A DNA stretch of 64,000 nt from Cryptomeria japonica (Eukaryota; Streptophyta; Pinopsida; Cupressales; Cupressaceae): positions 158,273,954 through 158,337,953 of the forward strand of contig NC_081405.1 in NCBI RefSeq assembly GCF_030272615.1, in the 5' to 3' direction. Positions 12,237 through 28,222 of the stretch are shown here, piece by piece (position 1 is the first letter of the stretch; every line of letters starts with the position of its first letter). The notes under the pieces were generated by a model. The model did no database searches. It saw only the letters and a list, made by a program, of their open reading frames with translations, and was not told the origin of the DNA. The position numbers were made by a program, and so were the translations under genes.

Positions 12237-13424
12237 GTGAGATCAAGGATAATTTGGGTGAAGGAAGGTGACAAAGGATTAAAAAATTTATTCAATATGC
12301 TAAAAATAAAACAAAGTAGAGAAGAAATAGGTCTGATTCAAGATGATAAACAATGGCTGTATAAAAATAATAGCATCATCAAAATGTTTTGTAATTTCTA
12401 TAAAACTTTATTTACTGTTGATGATAAAAAGGTAGAGTGTTAAGATGCCCAAAAATTATGCAGAAGAATGATTCCAAGGAAAGACACCCCAAGTATGATG
12501 AAACAATTTGGGAAGATGATCTCTAAAGGTGAGATGAAGGATGTTATCCTCTCCTTTAATAATGGGAAGTCTCCTAGAGGTGATGGCCTCCCAATTGAAT
12601 TTTACAAGGCCATGACATGGGTAATAGATGATCCATTTGAAGTCTATAGTAATGCATTCAAGACTGGAACCTTGGGGAAGGAAATCAATAAGGGTATAAT
12701 CAAACTATTACCCAAAGAAGGAGATAAAAGTAATATCCAAAATTGGAGACTAATAACTTTGTTGAGTGTATCCTATAAGATCTTGGCAAAACTACTCACT
12801 GGAAGAATCAGAGTTATAAATTTTTTGCCTAGCATTATTACCTCGAGTCAAATAGGCTTCATCAAAGGTCAATAAATTCTTGAGAACCTATTAACCTATT
12901 GGCAATATGTGAGTTGGGCTAAGAAGCTTGGGTAGAATGTGGGTATTTTATTGCTAGATTTTGAGAAAGCCTACAACAAAGTAGAATGGTCCTTTATTAC
13001 TACTATTCCTAAAGCTATTGAATTTCCTAGCTCATTTTGTAGAATGGTTCGTGTTCTTTTTATGGATGCTAATGCACATGTTGAGATAAATGGTTATCTA
13101 TCTGAAGTCTTTCCTCTAAGTAGGTCTATTAGGTAGGGGTTCCCCTTGGTGCCTACCTTGGCCTTCCACTATATTTTGAGATCTGACCTACTTGGATCTA
13201 GCCCTCAAGGGATTAAACTACTTGATGAGTCTTTTTTAGTTAACATTCCATTTTTGGATTATATAAATTTATTCATTGTTTTAAATAGAGATAAAATGAA
13301 AAATCTTATAAATAGGTTGGAGTTGTTTTTCCTTGCATATAGGGCAAAAATATTTGAGTCTAAATCCATCCTCCTTGGTTGGAATAATGAAGTTCCAGAG
13401 TGGTTAATAGGATTTGGCTGGTAG
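12237..13424 (+). pseudogene. LINE ORF2 reverse transcriptase remnant
   Basis: Three neighbouring open stretches (12237-12443, 12468-12875, 12939-13424 with stops) give non-LTR reverse transcriptase landmarks in order: SFNNGKSPRGDGLPIEFYK, INKGIIKLLPKEGD, NWRLITLLSVSYKILAKLL, SSQIGFIKGQ and LLLDFEKAYNKVEWSF. Where the catalytic F.DD box belongs, the sequence reads FLDYINLF, so a catalytic aspartate is missing. A stop also interrupts the RQGCPL-like motif near 13134. Confidence 0.88.
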
Positions 13425-14262
13425 TTGGATGGACTTGAAAATATTGTCAAATATCTTGGCATTCCTTTCTTAGTCTCCCCCATCCTACCTAACACGTGGA
13501 ACTAGATGTTTAGTAAAATTAAAAAGTAGTTGAATAGCTAGAATAGAGCCTGCCTATCCCTAGTTGGTAGAGTCTATGTTTGTCAAAAGGTCATCTCTAC
13601 TTATTCTATTTACTATGCTTTGTGTGGTTTTTTCCTAGTTATCAAGTGCATACCACTTAAAAAGTTATTAGGAGATATCTATGGTCAGATGGGAAGGGGC
13701 GTAGAAAGAAGCATGTGGTTAGATGGAAGTGGTGTTGTATGGACAAAGAAGATGGGGAATTATGATTGAAGGATTTGTAAACTTAGGGTATAGCACTAGC
13801 CAAAAAGTGGATTGAAAAAGCTATGGAGGGTAGTGAGCCCTAAAAAATATTTGTTAAACAGAACATTTTAGAAGCACACACTAAAATTGCAAGGAAGTGG
13901 GATAACATGCACATTGTTGATGGCCTTATCTCTAAATATACCATTATGCCTTTAGATTTTGTAGTCTTTTGTAGTATTTGGAGGGATTGGGAGATATGTA
14001 AAGGTTGATAAGATGCAATAGTGCTATTGTTCTTAATCAAGGTTTAATAAGTGGTTGTAGATCCCCATGGTGGAATTTAATGCATAAGGGCAAACCTTTA
14101 GCCTTGTTATAGGGGTGCTCTACTAGGAAATGGAACAAAATTTGTATCTCTACATTCAAAGACATTTTTTGCAATGGAAAACTTAAAAAATAGAACACAT
14201 TATAAGAAGAATTTGATCCGTCTTGTAATAATAAAAGAACATATTCTATTCTAGAGAAGAGC

Positions 14263-14937
14263 TTGATATGTTTAAAGCAACTTCTGCAAATAAAAGATAA
14301 TAATGAATATCTTTCATGTTTCAAATGGGCTCATGGTTTTCCTTTTTTGAAGCTTAAAGCCAAATGTCTATATAAGCTATTAGTCCATTCTAATTGCATT
14401 CTTGAGCATGTTAATAAGGTTTGGAATCTGAATTGGGATGTTAGAATGTGTTATAAAGTCTTTTCTAATTGTTTGTCGGGTTTGTTTGATCCTAAAAAGA
14501 AACGTTTTAGATGGCAAATGTTGATTCAAAAACTACTGTTTGATGATAAGGCTATCATGTGTCTTGTTTGTGGAAGTCCTAAACATTATATGCATATATT
14601 ATTCAATTGTCGATATGTAGTCTTTATCTAGTCTTTGTTTATGAGTCAGATTGATGGTTGGAACATATGTGATGTTAACTCTCGATCTGAAATTGTAATT
14701 GGTCATGTTAAAGGGGTTTTAAAAAGGCATAATATGTTTTGGTTCATTCTTTCTATTGAAATGTTATGGCTCTTGTGGAAAAAGCATAATGAATATCTTT
14801 ATGAAGACAAGAATAGAGTTCTTACGGGGTCTACTCTTAGACTCACATCCTTATTGATTCTTGAACAATTCACTCTCACACTTAAATTACCAATAGATAG
14901 ATTTATGAAAGTGATAGAAGAGGGCTCCCCCCCTTGT
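14263..14937 (+). pseudogene. LINE ORF2 C-terminal zinc-ribbon region
   Basis: Two adjacent frames (14263-14631 and 14635-14937) carry CLVCGSPKHYMHILFNC, a Cys/His cluster like the zf-RVT domain at the end of plant LINE ORF2 proteins. A tail with MLWLLWKKHNEYLYEDK follows, matching the usual W-rich ending of these proteins. One in-frame stop near 14630 separates the pieces. Confidence 0.7.
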
Positions 14938-14940
14938 TAA

Positions 14941-15425
14941 AAAAAGATATAGAGAGAGCATATTATTGGCCTCAATATTTGAGACACGTGGACAAAAACT
15001 TCCAAGATGTGTATATTGATTTTCAGAAGGTGTACATCAACGAGCATCAGTATCAACTCAGAAGAGATGCAGTAATTAAATACATGGAAGTGTCCCACCA
15101 GAACTTGGACACCACTAGCTAGGAAAGGATTACCCCTCCTCTAGGAACATATGAATCCTACAAGGAAAGAAAGGGACAACCAGAGCATCAAGGATTTATG
15201 GTAATAGGAAGGATAAATAGGTGGCATCCAGTGAGGCTCAACAGGAAGAAGAAGAGGAGGAACAAAAAGGTGATGATGTTGATAAACTGGTTGAAGAGGA
15301 AGGACAATAGAATGAAGATGAGGATCAGAATGATGGCAATGAAGGAGGTGATGCAAAAGACCAGGATGAGGAAGTTGAAGTAGGATGGATGATGTTGATT
15401 CTTGGCAATATGCAGGAATTGATTA
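14941..15425 (+). other. Unassigned segment with an acidic low-complexity frame
   Basis: One frame reads an uninterrupted YYWPQYLRHVDKNFQDVYID-type stretch (14934-15119). Further on, 15230-15390 encodes an acidic run rich in Glu, Asp and Gln with one stop. I do not recognise a family. It may be the internal 3' remnant of the element whose LTR follows. Confidence 0.35.
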
Positions 15426-16587
15426 TGTGTTGTCATTGATGTCAACACTGCTCTGGTTGGACATGGTTTTGGTAGAGGTTATCAGAGATTCTACTCTAGT
15501 ATGTTTAGATTGTTGGATTCGGTTTTGAAAGGATATTCATGATAATTATATGTATGTCATATTCAGTTGGTTCATGATTTGGTGCTCTAGAAGCTACTGA
15601 TTATGTTCTAGACTGTTGATTGATGCTCTTGGTCCTGGTTGGTAATATTTGATGAAATGGTTAAGTGGTTTTGATGCGGCTTCTAGAAATGGTTCTTAAT
15701 GTGCTAAAGGTGTTCTTGATCATGTCTCAATTATTTGGTGGCTTCACATTGGCTAGTGTGAAGATTTGGTGATCCTATTTGGGCTCAGTAGGATATTCTG
15801 TGTTATTGACACTGAGGGTTTTTCCCGATTGGTGTAATGTGTTACGGTTTATCCAGAATCCTCTTCGGAAGTGTTTGATGATTTGTTATTTGGGTCCTTC
15901 GCCGACATGGGTTGTGGTCCAATTATTGTTTGATGCATTGTAATGATATATTTATATTAGGGCGATCGACCTACTTGTTTAGGTCTATGTAACGTATAAA
16001 TATGATTGTAAGATCTCATTGTAGATCATGAATGAATGAATGATGGATGGATGGATTGGATGCATAGATGAGTGATTAACGAATATATGTAGATGTGAAA
16101 TAAGGTCTACAAGGTTGATGGAGGTTTTTGTATGAGGATTTAGTTCTCTGGTTGTGTTGCAGACAATGCTCTTAATTGAAACTGTAACCAAGCATTAGGA
16201 GATGCTATTTTCACAGTTCATTTCCTCTGGATTGTAGTTCGATGATTATTTAAGTCTGTGAGACTTCCCTTTTGTATTGAGGAGTGTCCTCTAAGAGGTT
16301 GGCCTGATTGTAAGTGCAATCCCCATTGTAATATTTTCACATACTACTGCAGAAGTATTATCTGATTGTGGGTAGGGTTTCCCACTGTGGTTTTTCCTTT
16401 CACCAGGTTTTCCACGTCAAAATATTGGTGTTGTGTGTTGTGGACTCTCATGCTTTATCTTTCACAGTGTTCTCATGTTGCTCCAGTAGAAGGTTTATAA
16501 TCTGTAATAATTGTTTAACTTGTGGAAAACCAATTCACCCCCCCTCCCCCACCCCTCCTCTCAGTTTTCCTCTGGTTCATTCTAACA
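15426..16587 (+). repeat. Probable solo LTR
   Basis: The segment starts TGTGTTGTCATTGATGTCAA and ends GGTTCATTCTAACA, so it has TG and CA ends. Near its 3' end it has the GGGTTTCCCACTGTGG...TTTTCC and C-rich ACCCCTCCTCTCAG motifs seen in many plant Copia-type LTRs, including the one ending at 32972. No adjacent internal domain is visible and no clear 5-bp flanking duplication was found. A TGAA/TGGA tetranucleotide run lies at about 16026-16062. Confidence 0.55.
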
Positions 16588-17415
16588 GTTGATGACGTTG
16601 GGCAAGACGGGAATGTTGACTAATGATGATAATTTATGCTTTTTTATTTTATGGAGACACCCTATGCATATGCTTCTAGTAGTTATTAGTATATGCTATG
16701 GTAGATTGAATATTTTGCCTTTCGATTTACTGTGATATTTTGGTGAGCTTGGATAGGCTATATGGATTTGGAATGATCTTCTTGATCACTATTTGATGTA
16801 TCCAGTCTTCTACTATTTCTTGAATTAATAGAATTGATACGTGATCTTCAATTTTTAAAAATTCTTTAAAAAAACGTTTACAATTAGACATGCTAATTTG
16901 ACAAATTAGAATCACACCAATTCTTCTCCTCTATTTATTATGCCGAGAGGCATCTACAATGACATCAAAATGTCCGTAAATAAAAATAAATTTTTGAAAC
17001 AATTTGACATGCAAATGACAGGTAAATGCATGAAATATGTCATATTTCAGCTTTTGTGGAGGTGTTATTTTATTACCCCAAATAATATAGAACCCTCACC
17101 ACTTGTCTCCAGCTAGATTCACAACTTTTTACATGCAAGACTGGATATGTATTCTTGATATTTAATATTTTAGAAGAACATTTATTTTAAAAATAATTTT
17201 GTTCAATTATAAAATATCTCTTGACATATTTTACATATATTTTTTAAATATAAATATACTATTTTTTAAAACAAACATAATAATAAAACACCACACTTAT
17301 AATCTAGATAATATACCTACAATCCAAAAGCTACTAAATCTACAAACACCCTTATGTTCTCGTGCCACACCTAAACCTATAAGCACCCTTATATTCTCAG
17401 GCAATTAGGCACGTG
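16588..17415. other. Short AT-rich spacer downstream of the CYP74 gene
   Basis: No gene is recognised. A weak internal repeat (ACACCCTTAT.TTCTC) occurs twice between 17345 and 17400. The segment lies beyond the 3' end of the minus-strand CYP74 gene. Confidence 0.5.
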
Positions 17416-17421
17416 TTTATT
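17416..17421 (-). terminator. Candidate poly(A) signal of the CYP74 gene
   Basis: The minus strand reads AATAAA about 66 nt beyond the stop codon, a plausible position for plant 3' end formation. It is a single hexamer in AT-rich DNA, so support is limited. Confidence 0.4.
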
Positions 17422-17486
17422 AACTGAAAAGACCCCGAAAGACTCGACATACATCCGCGACATTAAAGAGAGTGACAAACAGGGAA

Positions 17487-18911
17487 TTAAGAAGTGGCCT
17501 TCTGTAGCGAGGTAAAAACAACTTTGGTGGTTGTGGACGGATCGATCTCAAAGGAGTCGTAATGAGCGAACAGATGCGCCACCAGCAGCCGTGATATCAT
17601 CACCACGAAGTTCTTCCCCGCACACTGCTTATTATTCACCGTCGTCTCCTCAGTCTCCGGTCCATTCGACCACAGCACATATTTTAACAATTTCTCCCCT
17701 TCCTCTGCCATGAAACGCCGCGGGAGAAACTCCTCAGGATTGTCAAATACCTTGGGATCTCTGGTGGCAAAAGGCTGATACCCACCAAGCATCTCTCCCT
17801 TCTTCACCGCATATTTCCCATCGTGCGACTCCACCACTAAATCTTCTTTCGCATGTCCATACTGAAACGGCACGGGTGGCTCGATCCTCAGCGCTTCATA
17901 CACCGTCGACCGAACCAACACCATGCTCTCCAGTGCTGTCATATTCAATCCTCCGTTATCTTTAATGGCAGATCTTACTTCTTCTGCCAGATCTGCGTGC
18001 AGCTGCTTGCCTGCCGCCGAAATGTGTTGTATAAGAATGGGAAAAAATACAAACATTCCTCCGAAGGTATTGAAGCATATGTTGAACACCAAATTATGAC
18101 ACGCCTCGTCTCTCTTTAGGCCGAACTGCTGCTCCGCCGCGTCCAGCGCCTCTTTTCCATACGTCCAGAAGAAATTGTACACTTTGTTGTAATCCTCACG
18201 CACAAGCAGGAACGGCAGAGGGGCTGCGTGGATGGTGACCTCCTCCAAGATCTTGGGAAGCACGCCAGTGCTTGCAATTGGAGCGAGCTGAAGCCCAATC
18301 CACTTCACAACATAAGTAGGCCCATCCGTTCCCAGACTGGCAGGCCCCGAATCTGCAGGATCTCTGTTCAGCACCGACCTGCACAGAAAATTAAAACACA
18401 TTTGCAAATTCTCGCTCGTAAATTCGGCCTTGCCGGACTCGGCAAATTGTTTGTCAAGCTTAGCCCACAGCTCTCCCGTGGCCCGTTCGAACTCCGGAAA
18501 CCATTTGGTTGCGTTGGTCTTGAGTACATGGAAGCAGAAGTTCTTGAGCTTGGTGTGATTTTCTTCGGAAGGGTCCAAATACGAGAGTACCCGATAGCCT
18601 CCGGTAAAGTCCGTGCTGGGCATGTAGACGCCCGTGAAGACGTTCTTCTTTTCCACTTTACTCAGATCGAAGAGTACGGGAAAGCTCTTGGCGTCCAGCA
18701 GAATTATGACGCGAGGATCGGGAAACAAAGGCGGACCAGGCGGCATATTCACTCTGAATACGGTGCTCTTGTATTTCTCAATGCGCGTTTTGAAGAAAGC
18801 ATCTACCCCTTCCTTTACGAAATAGTCGAAGCGATCAGCAATGGCTCCGATGACAGGCAAGCCATAGCTTCCAGGGACCTCTTGTACTCCTTCATCGCTC
18901 GAAGCAGCCAT
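17487..18911 (-). CDS. Allene oxide synthase-like cytochrome P450 (CYP74 family)
   Basis: An intact, intronless 474-residue frame. Allene oxide synthases convert fatty acid hydroperoxides to allene oxides, the step committing lipid to jasmonate synthesis, without O2 or a reductase. Landmarks: VPGSYGLPVIG at residues 12-22, SFPVLFD at 76-82, YMPSTDFTGGYRVLSYLDPS at 96-115, FNICFNTFGG at 276-285 (Asn281 corresponds to the I-helix Asn of CYP74 enzymes), ExxR-like EALR at 339-342, GGYQPFATRDPKVF at 376-389, and heme-ligand Cys430 in NNKQCAGKNF. The sequence follows allene oxide synthase more closely than hydroperoxide lyase, but CYP74 subfamilies interconvert by few changes, so the product is not certain. 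The ATG is the first in frame. The protein starts almost at the catalytic domain, without a Ser/Thr-rich chloroplast transit peptide. A TATA box lies about 100 nt upstream. GC content is well above the flanking DNA. Confidence 0.93.
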   Translation of the reverse strand: MAASSDEGVQEVPGSYGLPVIGAIADRFDYFVKEGVDAFFKTRIEKYKSTVFRVNMPPGPPLFPDPRVIILLDAKSFPVLFDLSKVEKKNVFTGVYMPSTDFTGGYRVLSYLDPSEENHTKLKNFCFHVLKTNATKWFPEFERATGELWAKLDKQFAESGKAEFTSENLQMCFNFLCRSVLNRDPADSGPASLGTDGPTYVVKWIGLQLAPIASTGVLPKILEEVTIHAAPLPFLLVREDYNKVYNFFWTYGKEALDAAEQQFGLKRDEACHNLVFNICFNTFGGMFVFFPILIQHISAAGKQLHADLAEEVRSAIKDNGGLNMTALESMVLVRSTVYEALRIEPPVPFQYGHAKEDLVVESHDGKYAVKKGEMLGGYQPFATRDPKVFDNPEEFLPRRFMAEEGEKLLKYVLWSNGPETEETTVNNKQCAGKNFVVMISRLLVAHLFAHYDSFEIDPSTTTKVVFTSLQKATS

Positions 18912-19010
18912 GCTCGGCCTTCTCTCAGCTCTAAAATCAAACGATAACTTGGCAATCTGAATGCAAGAACTAGAAACTGGCTTGGGTGGATTGGAACATC
19001 CACAACTAGG

Positions 19011-19021
19011 TACTTTTATAG
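19011..19021 (-). promoter_or_regulatory. TATA box of the CYP74 gene
   Basis: The minus strand reads CTATAAAAGTA, ending exactly 99 nt before the start codon at 18911. A start site 25-35 nt downstream would give a leader of roughly 65-75 nt. The ATG near 18999 would then lie upstream of the transcript. Confidence 0.7.
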
Positions 19022-19159
19022 CTTTATTTTGTCCCTTCGCATCTTATAAAGTTGTTCGAGTTAAAGTTCCAACTGTAAATCACCTTTTCACCTCATGACC
19101 CGATTGTTGAATTCTCGGTAGCTGAAGGTCGGGAAAGACATGGAGATCCACTAAATTTT

Positions 19160-19730
19160 CGGTTGTCAAATCCTAACAATCAATGTCTTCACTGTCAATA
19201 CTCTTTCAAGTGTAAGAATCTACAGTTTATGGATTGTCAAAAGTTGGTGGTGAGTACCATGACTAATTAGAATTATCAGCAACAGACTTGTCTAATAAGC
19301 TTAGATACCATTTAATGAAGTTCAACTAAACTCTTCATGGAAAAAGAGCATTTTGGTGAAATTGTCATGATCTTTTTCATATGATCATCTAGTTTATTTT
19401 CCTGGTTTAGGAGATATGTAGATTCGCTAAATGCTTGACTCATTAAATTGCAATTAATGTTAGATCTTATATAAAAAAAAAAAAATTAATTTTTTTTTTA
19501 TGCTTTTTTAAGAATAGGACTTCAGGATTTATAGATTGTAAAAATCCATTCTATTTTGAGTGAAGGTGGTGAGTACCATGAGTAATTGAATGATTCACAA
19601 AAGTCTTCCCTAATAGTAAGCTTGCAAACCAGCTAATGCAATACAACTAAACTCTTGTTAGAAAAAGATCTCATTTTGGAAAAAATGGCATGAGGTTTTT
19701 CATATGACCATCTAATTTGATTATCTTACT
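19160..19730 (-). repeat. Diverged direct duplication upstream of the CYP74 gene
   Basis: Two segments of about 220 bp, near 19200-19420 and 19520-19730, share an ordered series of blocks: TTATAGATTGT / TTATGGATTGT, GGTGGTGAGTACCATGA, CAACTAAACTCTT, AAAAAGA, CATTTTGG and TTTTTCATATGA.CATCTA. They lie 0.3-0.8 kb upstream of the gene's promoter and could be a duplicated regulatory segment or a small decayed repeat. Confidence 0.6.
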
Positions 19731-20820
19731 ATGTTTTTCACTTTGATCTTAAAAAATATGAAGTGGTTATACTTGCACATCATCATGTCTAGACTTCCAC
19801 CTTCTAATCCAAATTTTAATGTCTATTATGTTACAATGGAAGGAACTTATAGCTACATGACACATTTTTTCATTATTAATTATTTATTTTTCATAATGTA
19901 TAGAATGATTTTTTTTACATAATTTTTAGCACACAATAATACCACATTGTGAACATTATGTGTAGTAAAATAGGGACATGGAAATTATTATTTTTATGAG
20001 ACATGCATTTGCATTGTACATGTATTCATACTGGATTTGATCATTTATTTATTTGATAACACTAGCTTCATTAAAATTGTTGATAGATCCATAGATGATT
20101 GTTGGCCTTTGATGCAATTGTGGGAGTGAATGATGTAACTATTCTAATTAGTTAAATTCTTGAATTAAACTTTTGAGTCTACATCATGCTTCTTCAAATG
20201 ATCTTCTTTTAAAGTTTGTCTCCTCTATGCCTAAAACATTCATTTCATTTATTTCCACTATTTCTTTGGATAATTTGAATAAGTTAATCCTTAAGAGATA
20301 AATAATAATCACATTTTGAATACCTACCTGGTATTTAAAATATCCTTGCCATTACTTGTTCAATTTTTATGAGAGTGTGTATTAGAATGGATAAATAGAG
20401 ATATTCATAGCTATCTTTTAGCTACTTTTAAGGTGAGCTCGTGTGTTTTTTTCTAATTTGTGAGTAGAGGGTTTTGGAGGAGGTTAGATCATCTATCTTT
20501 TATCTTATAATATGGAACATGAAGGGATAAATGATCACTATTTTTTAAAGTTACCTTTAACTTATTGTTTTGAGGTTTATTTATTTTAATTTTAGTGATT
20601 TTAATTTTTGATTTGATATATAGAAACACTCCTACAATTTGACATAATTATTGTCCTCATTTGAGATATGTGTGCTTGTGTTGTGTTATTTCACCATATA
20701 GCTTATCATTCTTATCTTTTCTCTATATGTTTTCTATCTCATTACAAAGTTGTTAGTATTGGAATTATAAATTATAAAGTTGGAGAATAATTTCTTCACA
20801 AAGGAAGATGTGTTGCTCTA
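19731..20820. other. AT-rich intergenic DNA
   Basis: No coding frame, RNA gene or transposon terminus could be supported here. Confidence 0.5.
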
Positions 20821-25126
<4,306 letters not shown>

Positions 25127-26570
25127 TGTTGGCATTGAGATGTCATTGATGTCAACATACATAGATGCAAGGCCAATCTGGTTAAGTATGCAAGGGGAGA
25201 TAAGTTGCAGAAGTGTTGGATTCGTGTTGGTTCATATTCAACATCAATGCATGGGAGATCTTTCTCGTCACTACACAGTGTTTTTTTACCACTCTTTGCG
25301 CGCTTGATATTTTTGGTCAGAGATCCTACAAGCCTCCTTGACACCCTTGCACTTTGATGTGACTGCTTTTTTTTGAGACCTCCGTCGGCCTTTGTAGACA
25401 CTTCCTGTTATACCAATATCCCTATTTTGGAGAGACTTCAGATATATCTTGTCGAATTGCAATTTGAACCCTTGCTTTATCAGTTAACCGCTCTTCGATG
25501 GATTTATGAGTCATCAATTCCCATTCCACTCAATCCTCGATCTCCGATAGTGGACCCCACCCCTACTTTATCGGTTAATCACTCTTTGATGAAAATGTTT
25601 CCACTAGTTTCTATAGTCAACCTTTGTTCCACCTGATCTCCAATCCTCGATAGTGTTGTATCAATGAGCCCCTCACAAGTCTCATATCAACCGATCACAC
25701 TTTTTTTTATCTTTTTGCACACACATTTTGTTGTTCCATGTTTCTTGAGGTTCCCAATAGCCTAAATCTCCAATTATTCAAGAGTATGATAATGTCAATA
25801 GAAAATTTTCCCACATGGACATTGACCAAGTGTGACTCGATGACTAAGGTGAAGTTGAAGACATAGCTTGGATGAAGAAAATCCAATTCCTCTGTCCAAT
25901 AAGAAAATTCAAATTGTTGGTGAAGAATGGTGGTATGGACACACAATAAGTGATGACTTGTAGTCCAATCATATCAGATCACAGAGATGAAGAAGAGAGG
26001 TGGTCGCATTTAATGAAGACCAGTTGAGTGGTTCGAGAAGATCAGTTGTCTTCTATTGACAAGATATCATATCAATGAGTAGGTGAAGATTACTAAGAAT
26101 AGTAACTGAACACAGAAGACTAATCTGAAGATGGAGAGGATGCATTTAATGATGGCGACTATTTGTCTAAAAGGAATACATAGAGGATAAACTTGGCTTG
26201 TATGCCATGATGTGAATTTAATTCAACTTTTGGTGGGAAGGTTGATAAGAGGTAAAAGAAAGAGATGATAAGAGATTTTTGTGTTAAGGATAAGAAAATA
26301 GGGGGGAGTCGAGTACAAAAGAGTGTGTGTGGTGTATAGTATAGAAGTAGAAAAAGGAAGGAGACATATACATAGCTTGAAGTAGAGAAGGAAAAATAGA
26401 GAGCGTGAAGAATTCAGAAGGTAATACACTCAGAGTGGGGTAGAGTAGGAAATTATATAGAGAAGAAATCAGAGAGTTGTGAATAGAGATAGAAGAGAAC
26501 AGAAGGCAGATATCAAAAATTGATAGTAGAGAGCTTAAGAACAAATAGAAGAGTGCGGAGGACAAAACCT

Positions 26571-27448
26571 TGTTGAATATCCAAGAAACTAAGAGGGGGG
26601 AGGTGAATCAGTTGACAACAAAATTAGGAAACCCATGTAAAATTTAGATTAGACACAAGAGACACCAGTATTTACATGGAAAAATTATAAAGAATGCTAA
26701 TTCTCAATATATAAACACCGGTTAAGGTGACATTGGTTAAGGTGATTTTTACAATGGGTGGATCACTTCCAATGTGCTCACTGTTGGTGGGCTTACTTCC
26801 AATATGCTTACTAAAAATGAGCTCATTGCCCTAAAAGGCTCACTGCACTAAAAGGCTCACTACCAAAGAAGAAAGAAAGACAAAGAGAATCCACCATAAG
26901 AAAAACACAGTCTGTGCTGTCGAAACTCCTTTCGGTAAATATCTCACAACACTACACTCACACAATCACTAGATTCCTTCAATCTAGCATGTCTTCAACA
27001 CACAAAGCCACATATGAAATCATCAAATCAGACTCCTATAAATATTGTCTCCGAAAATCATAATTATGAATGTCGGCTAAGACGAAGATCTAAAATAGGT
27101 CTCCACTAAACATTCTAGTGGTGGGAAGGAATGAAAAGTGGACCATATCATACCATTCCTCCTTGAACATATCAACACACTATATACATCACCAAGGCCA
27201 AACCTAAAACACATTCACACACTATGCGGTCTCAATATTTGGTCTAAGGCCTCGAGCTCTCGATCACGCCAAACCCAAAGATAATACAGAAAAAACATCT
27301 TTCAAGATACCAGATGCATCCAGGGAAACTGAGAACCTTCAACTACACAACATGCCTTAATTGAACACTCTTTCTCATCATACCATAACCAGACTTAATT
27401 CGAACCCAAAGGATTTGACATCAATGACAACACAATGAAATGCTAACA
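26571..27448 (-). repeat. 3' LTR of the degenerate Copia element
   Basis: 878 bp, starting TGTTGAATATCC and ending GAAATGCTAACA on the plus strand. Just inside it, 27449-27462 reads ATCTCCCCCTTTTA, the complement of a polypurine tract, which fixes this copy as the 3' LTR. Confidence 0.88.
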
Positions 27449-27774
27449 ATCTCCCCCTTTTATCATTGATGGCAACATCCATCAACAACAATCAACAAAA
27501 GATCATCATTATGCACAACCATCTCTCTCTCCCCCTTCCATTTACAACAATGAAAAAGGTGATCAAAAACTCGCCTGAGAAACTCACTCCTGCTCCCCCT
27601 GAGAGGAAGCACATCACCACCAGTCCAACAAAGAATGTACGTGCTGCTCACTAGACCAATGCACACCTGAAATATATATTAGTTAAATCTGGTAGGGGGT
27701 AATACCCCTAGCTTCTATTAGAGATACTTGAAAGTATCTTTGCATAACGCCTTCGTGAAAATATCTTCAATTTT

Positions 27775-27960
27775 CTATTTTGTGGGCACATACTCAAGTC
27801 TGACCTCATTATCTAGAACTTTTTCCTTCAAGAAGTGATACTTGATAGATATATGCTTTATTGTGGAATATTGTACAAGATTCTTGGAAATGTTTATTGC
27901 ACTAGTATTATCACACGTGATTGGAATGGGGTCATTAAATTTCACACCAATGTCCTTCAT
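27775..27960 (-). pseudogene. Copia RNase H remnant
   Basis: The minus frame reads PITCDNTSAINISKNLVQYS, then KHISIKYHFLKEKV and VRLEYVPTK. These match the C-terminal RNase H region of Copia polyproteins, normally C.DN.SAI..AKNPV.H.R.KHI...H.R. The region between this and the reverse transcriptase is broken. Confidence 0.85.
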
Positions 27961-28222
27961 AGTCTATTTCATGCATAAAATCTAAGTGCAACAAGAAGAT
28001 GTTGCAATGTACTCTACTTGTGCTATAGATAAGGACACAAAATCTTGTTTTTTGCTTGACCAAGCGACCAAGCAGGAGCCAAGAAAGAATGCTCCTCCAC
28101 TTGTGCTTTTTCTGTCATCAACACTTCCAACCTAGTCTGGATTTATGTAAGGTTAAAATCTGAATTCCTGGGATACCACAGACCAAACTCTTCTATACCT
28201 TTGAGATATCCAAAAATTCTTT

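Larger units (their letters stand above)
9750..14940 (+). mobile_element. Decayed L1-like LINE, copy 1
   Basis: Fragments in LINE order can be read through many stops and frameshifts: an ORF1 segment, an endonuclease, a reverse transcriptase and a C-terminal zinc-ribbon region. The ORF1 and endonuclease fragments match the second LINE in this window (41500-43569 and 59828-62118) in order and spacing, so both belong to one family. No poly(A) tail or target duplication is evident at the 3' end, and the 5' boundary is approximate. The element is clearly inactive. Confidence 0.85.

Noticed and set aside
18228-18947. A 239-codon plus-strand frame opposite the CYP74 gene
   Set aside because: It is an antisense shadow of a GC-rich coding sequence, with no recognisable domain; the minus frame matches CYP74 from end to end.
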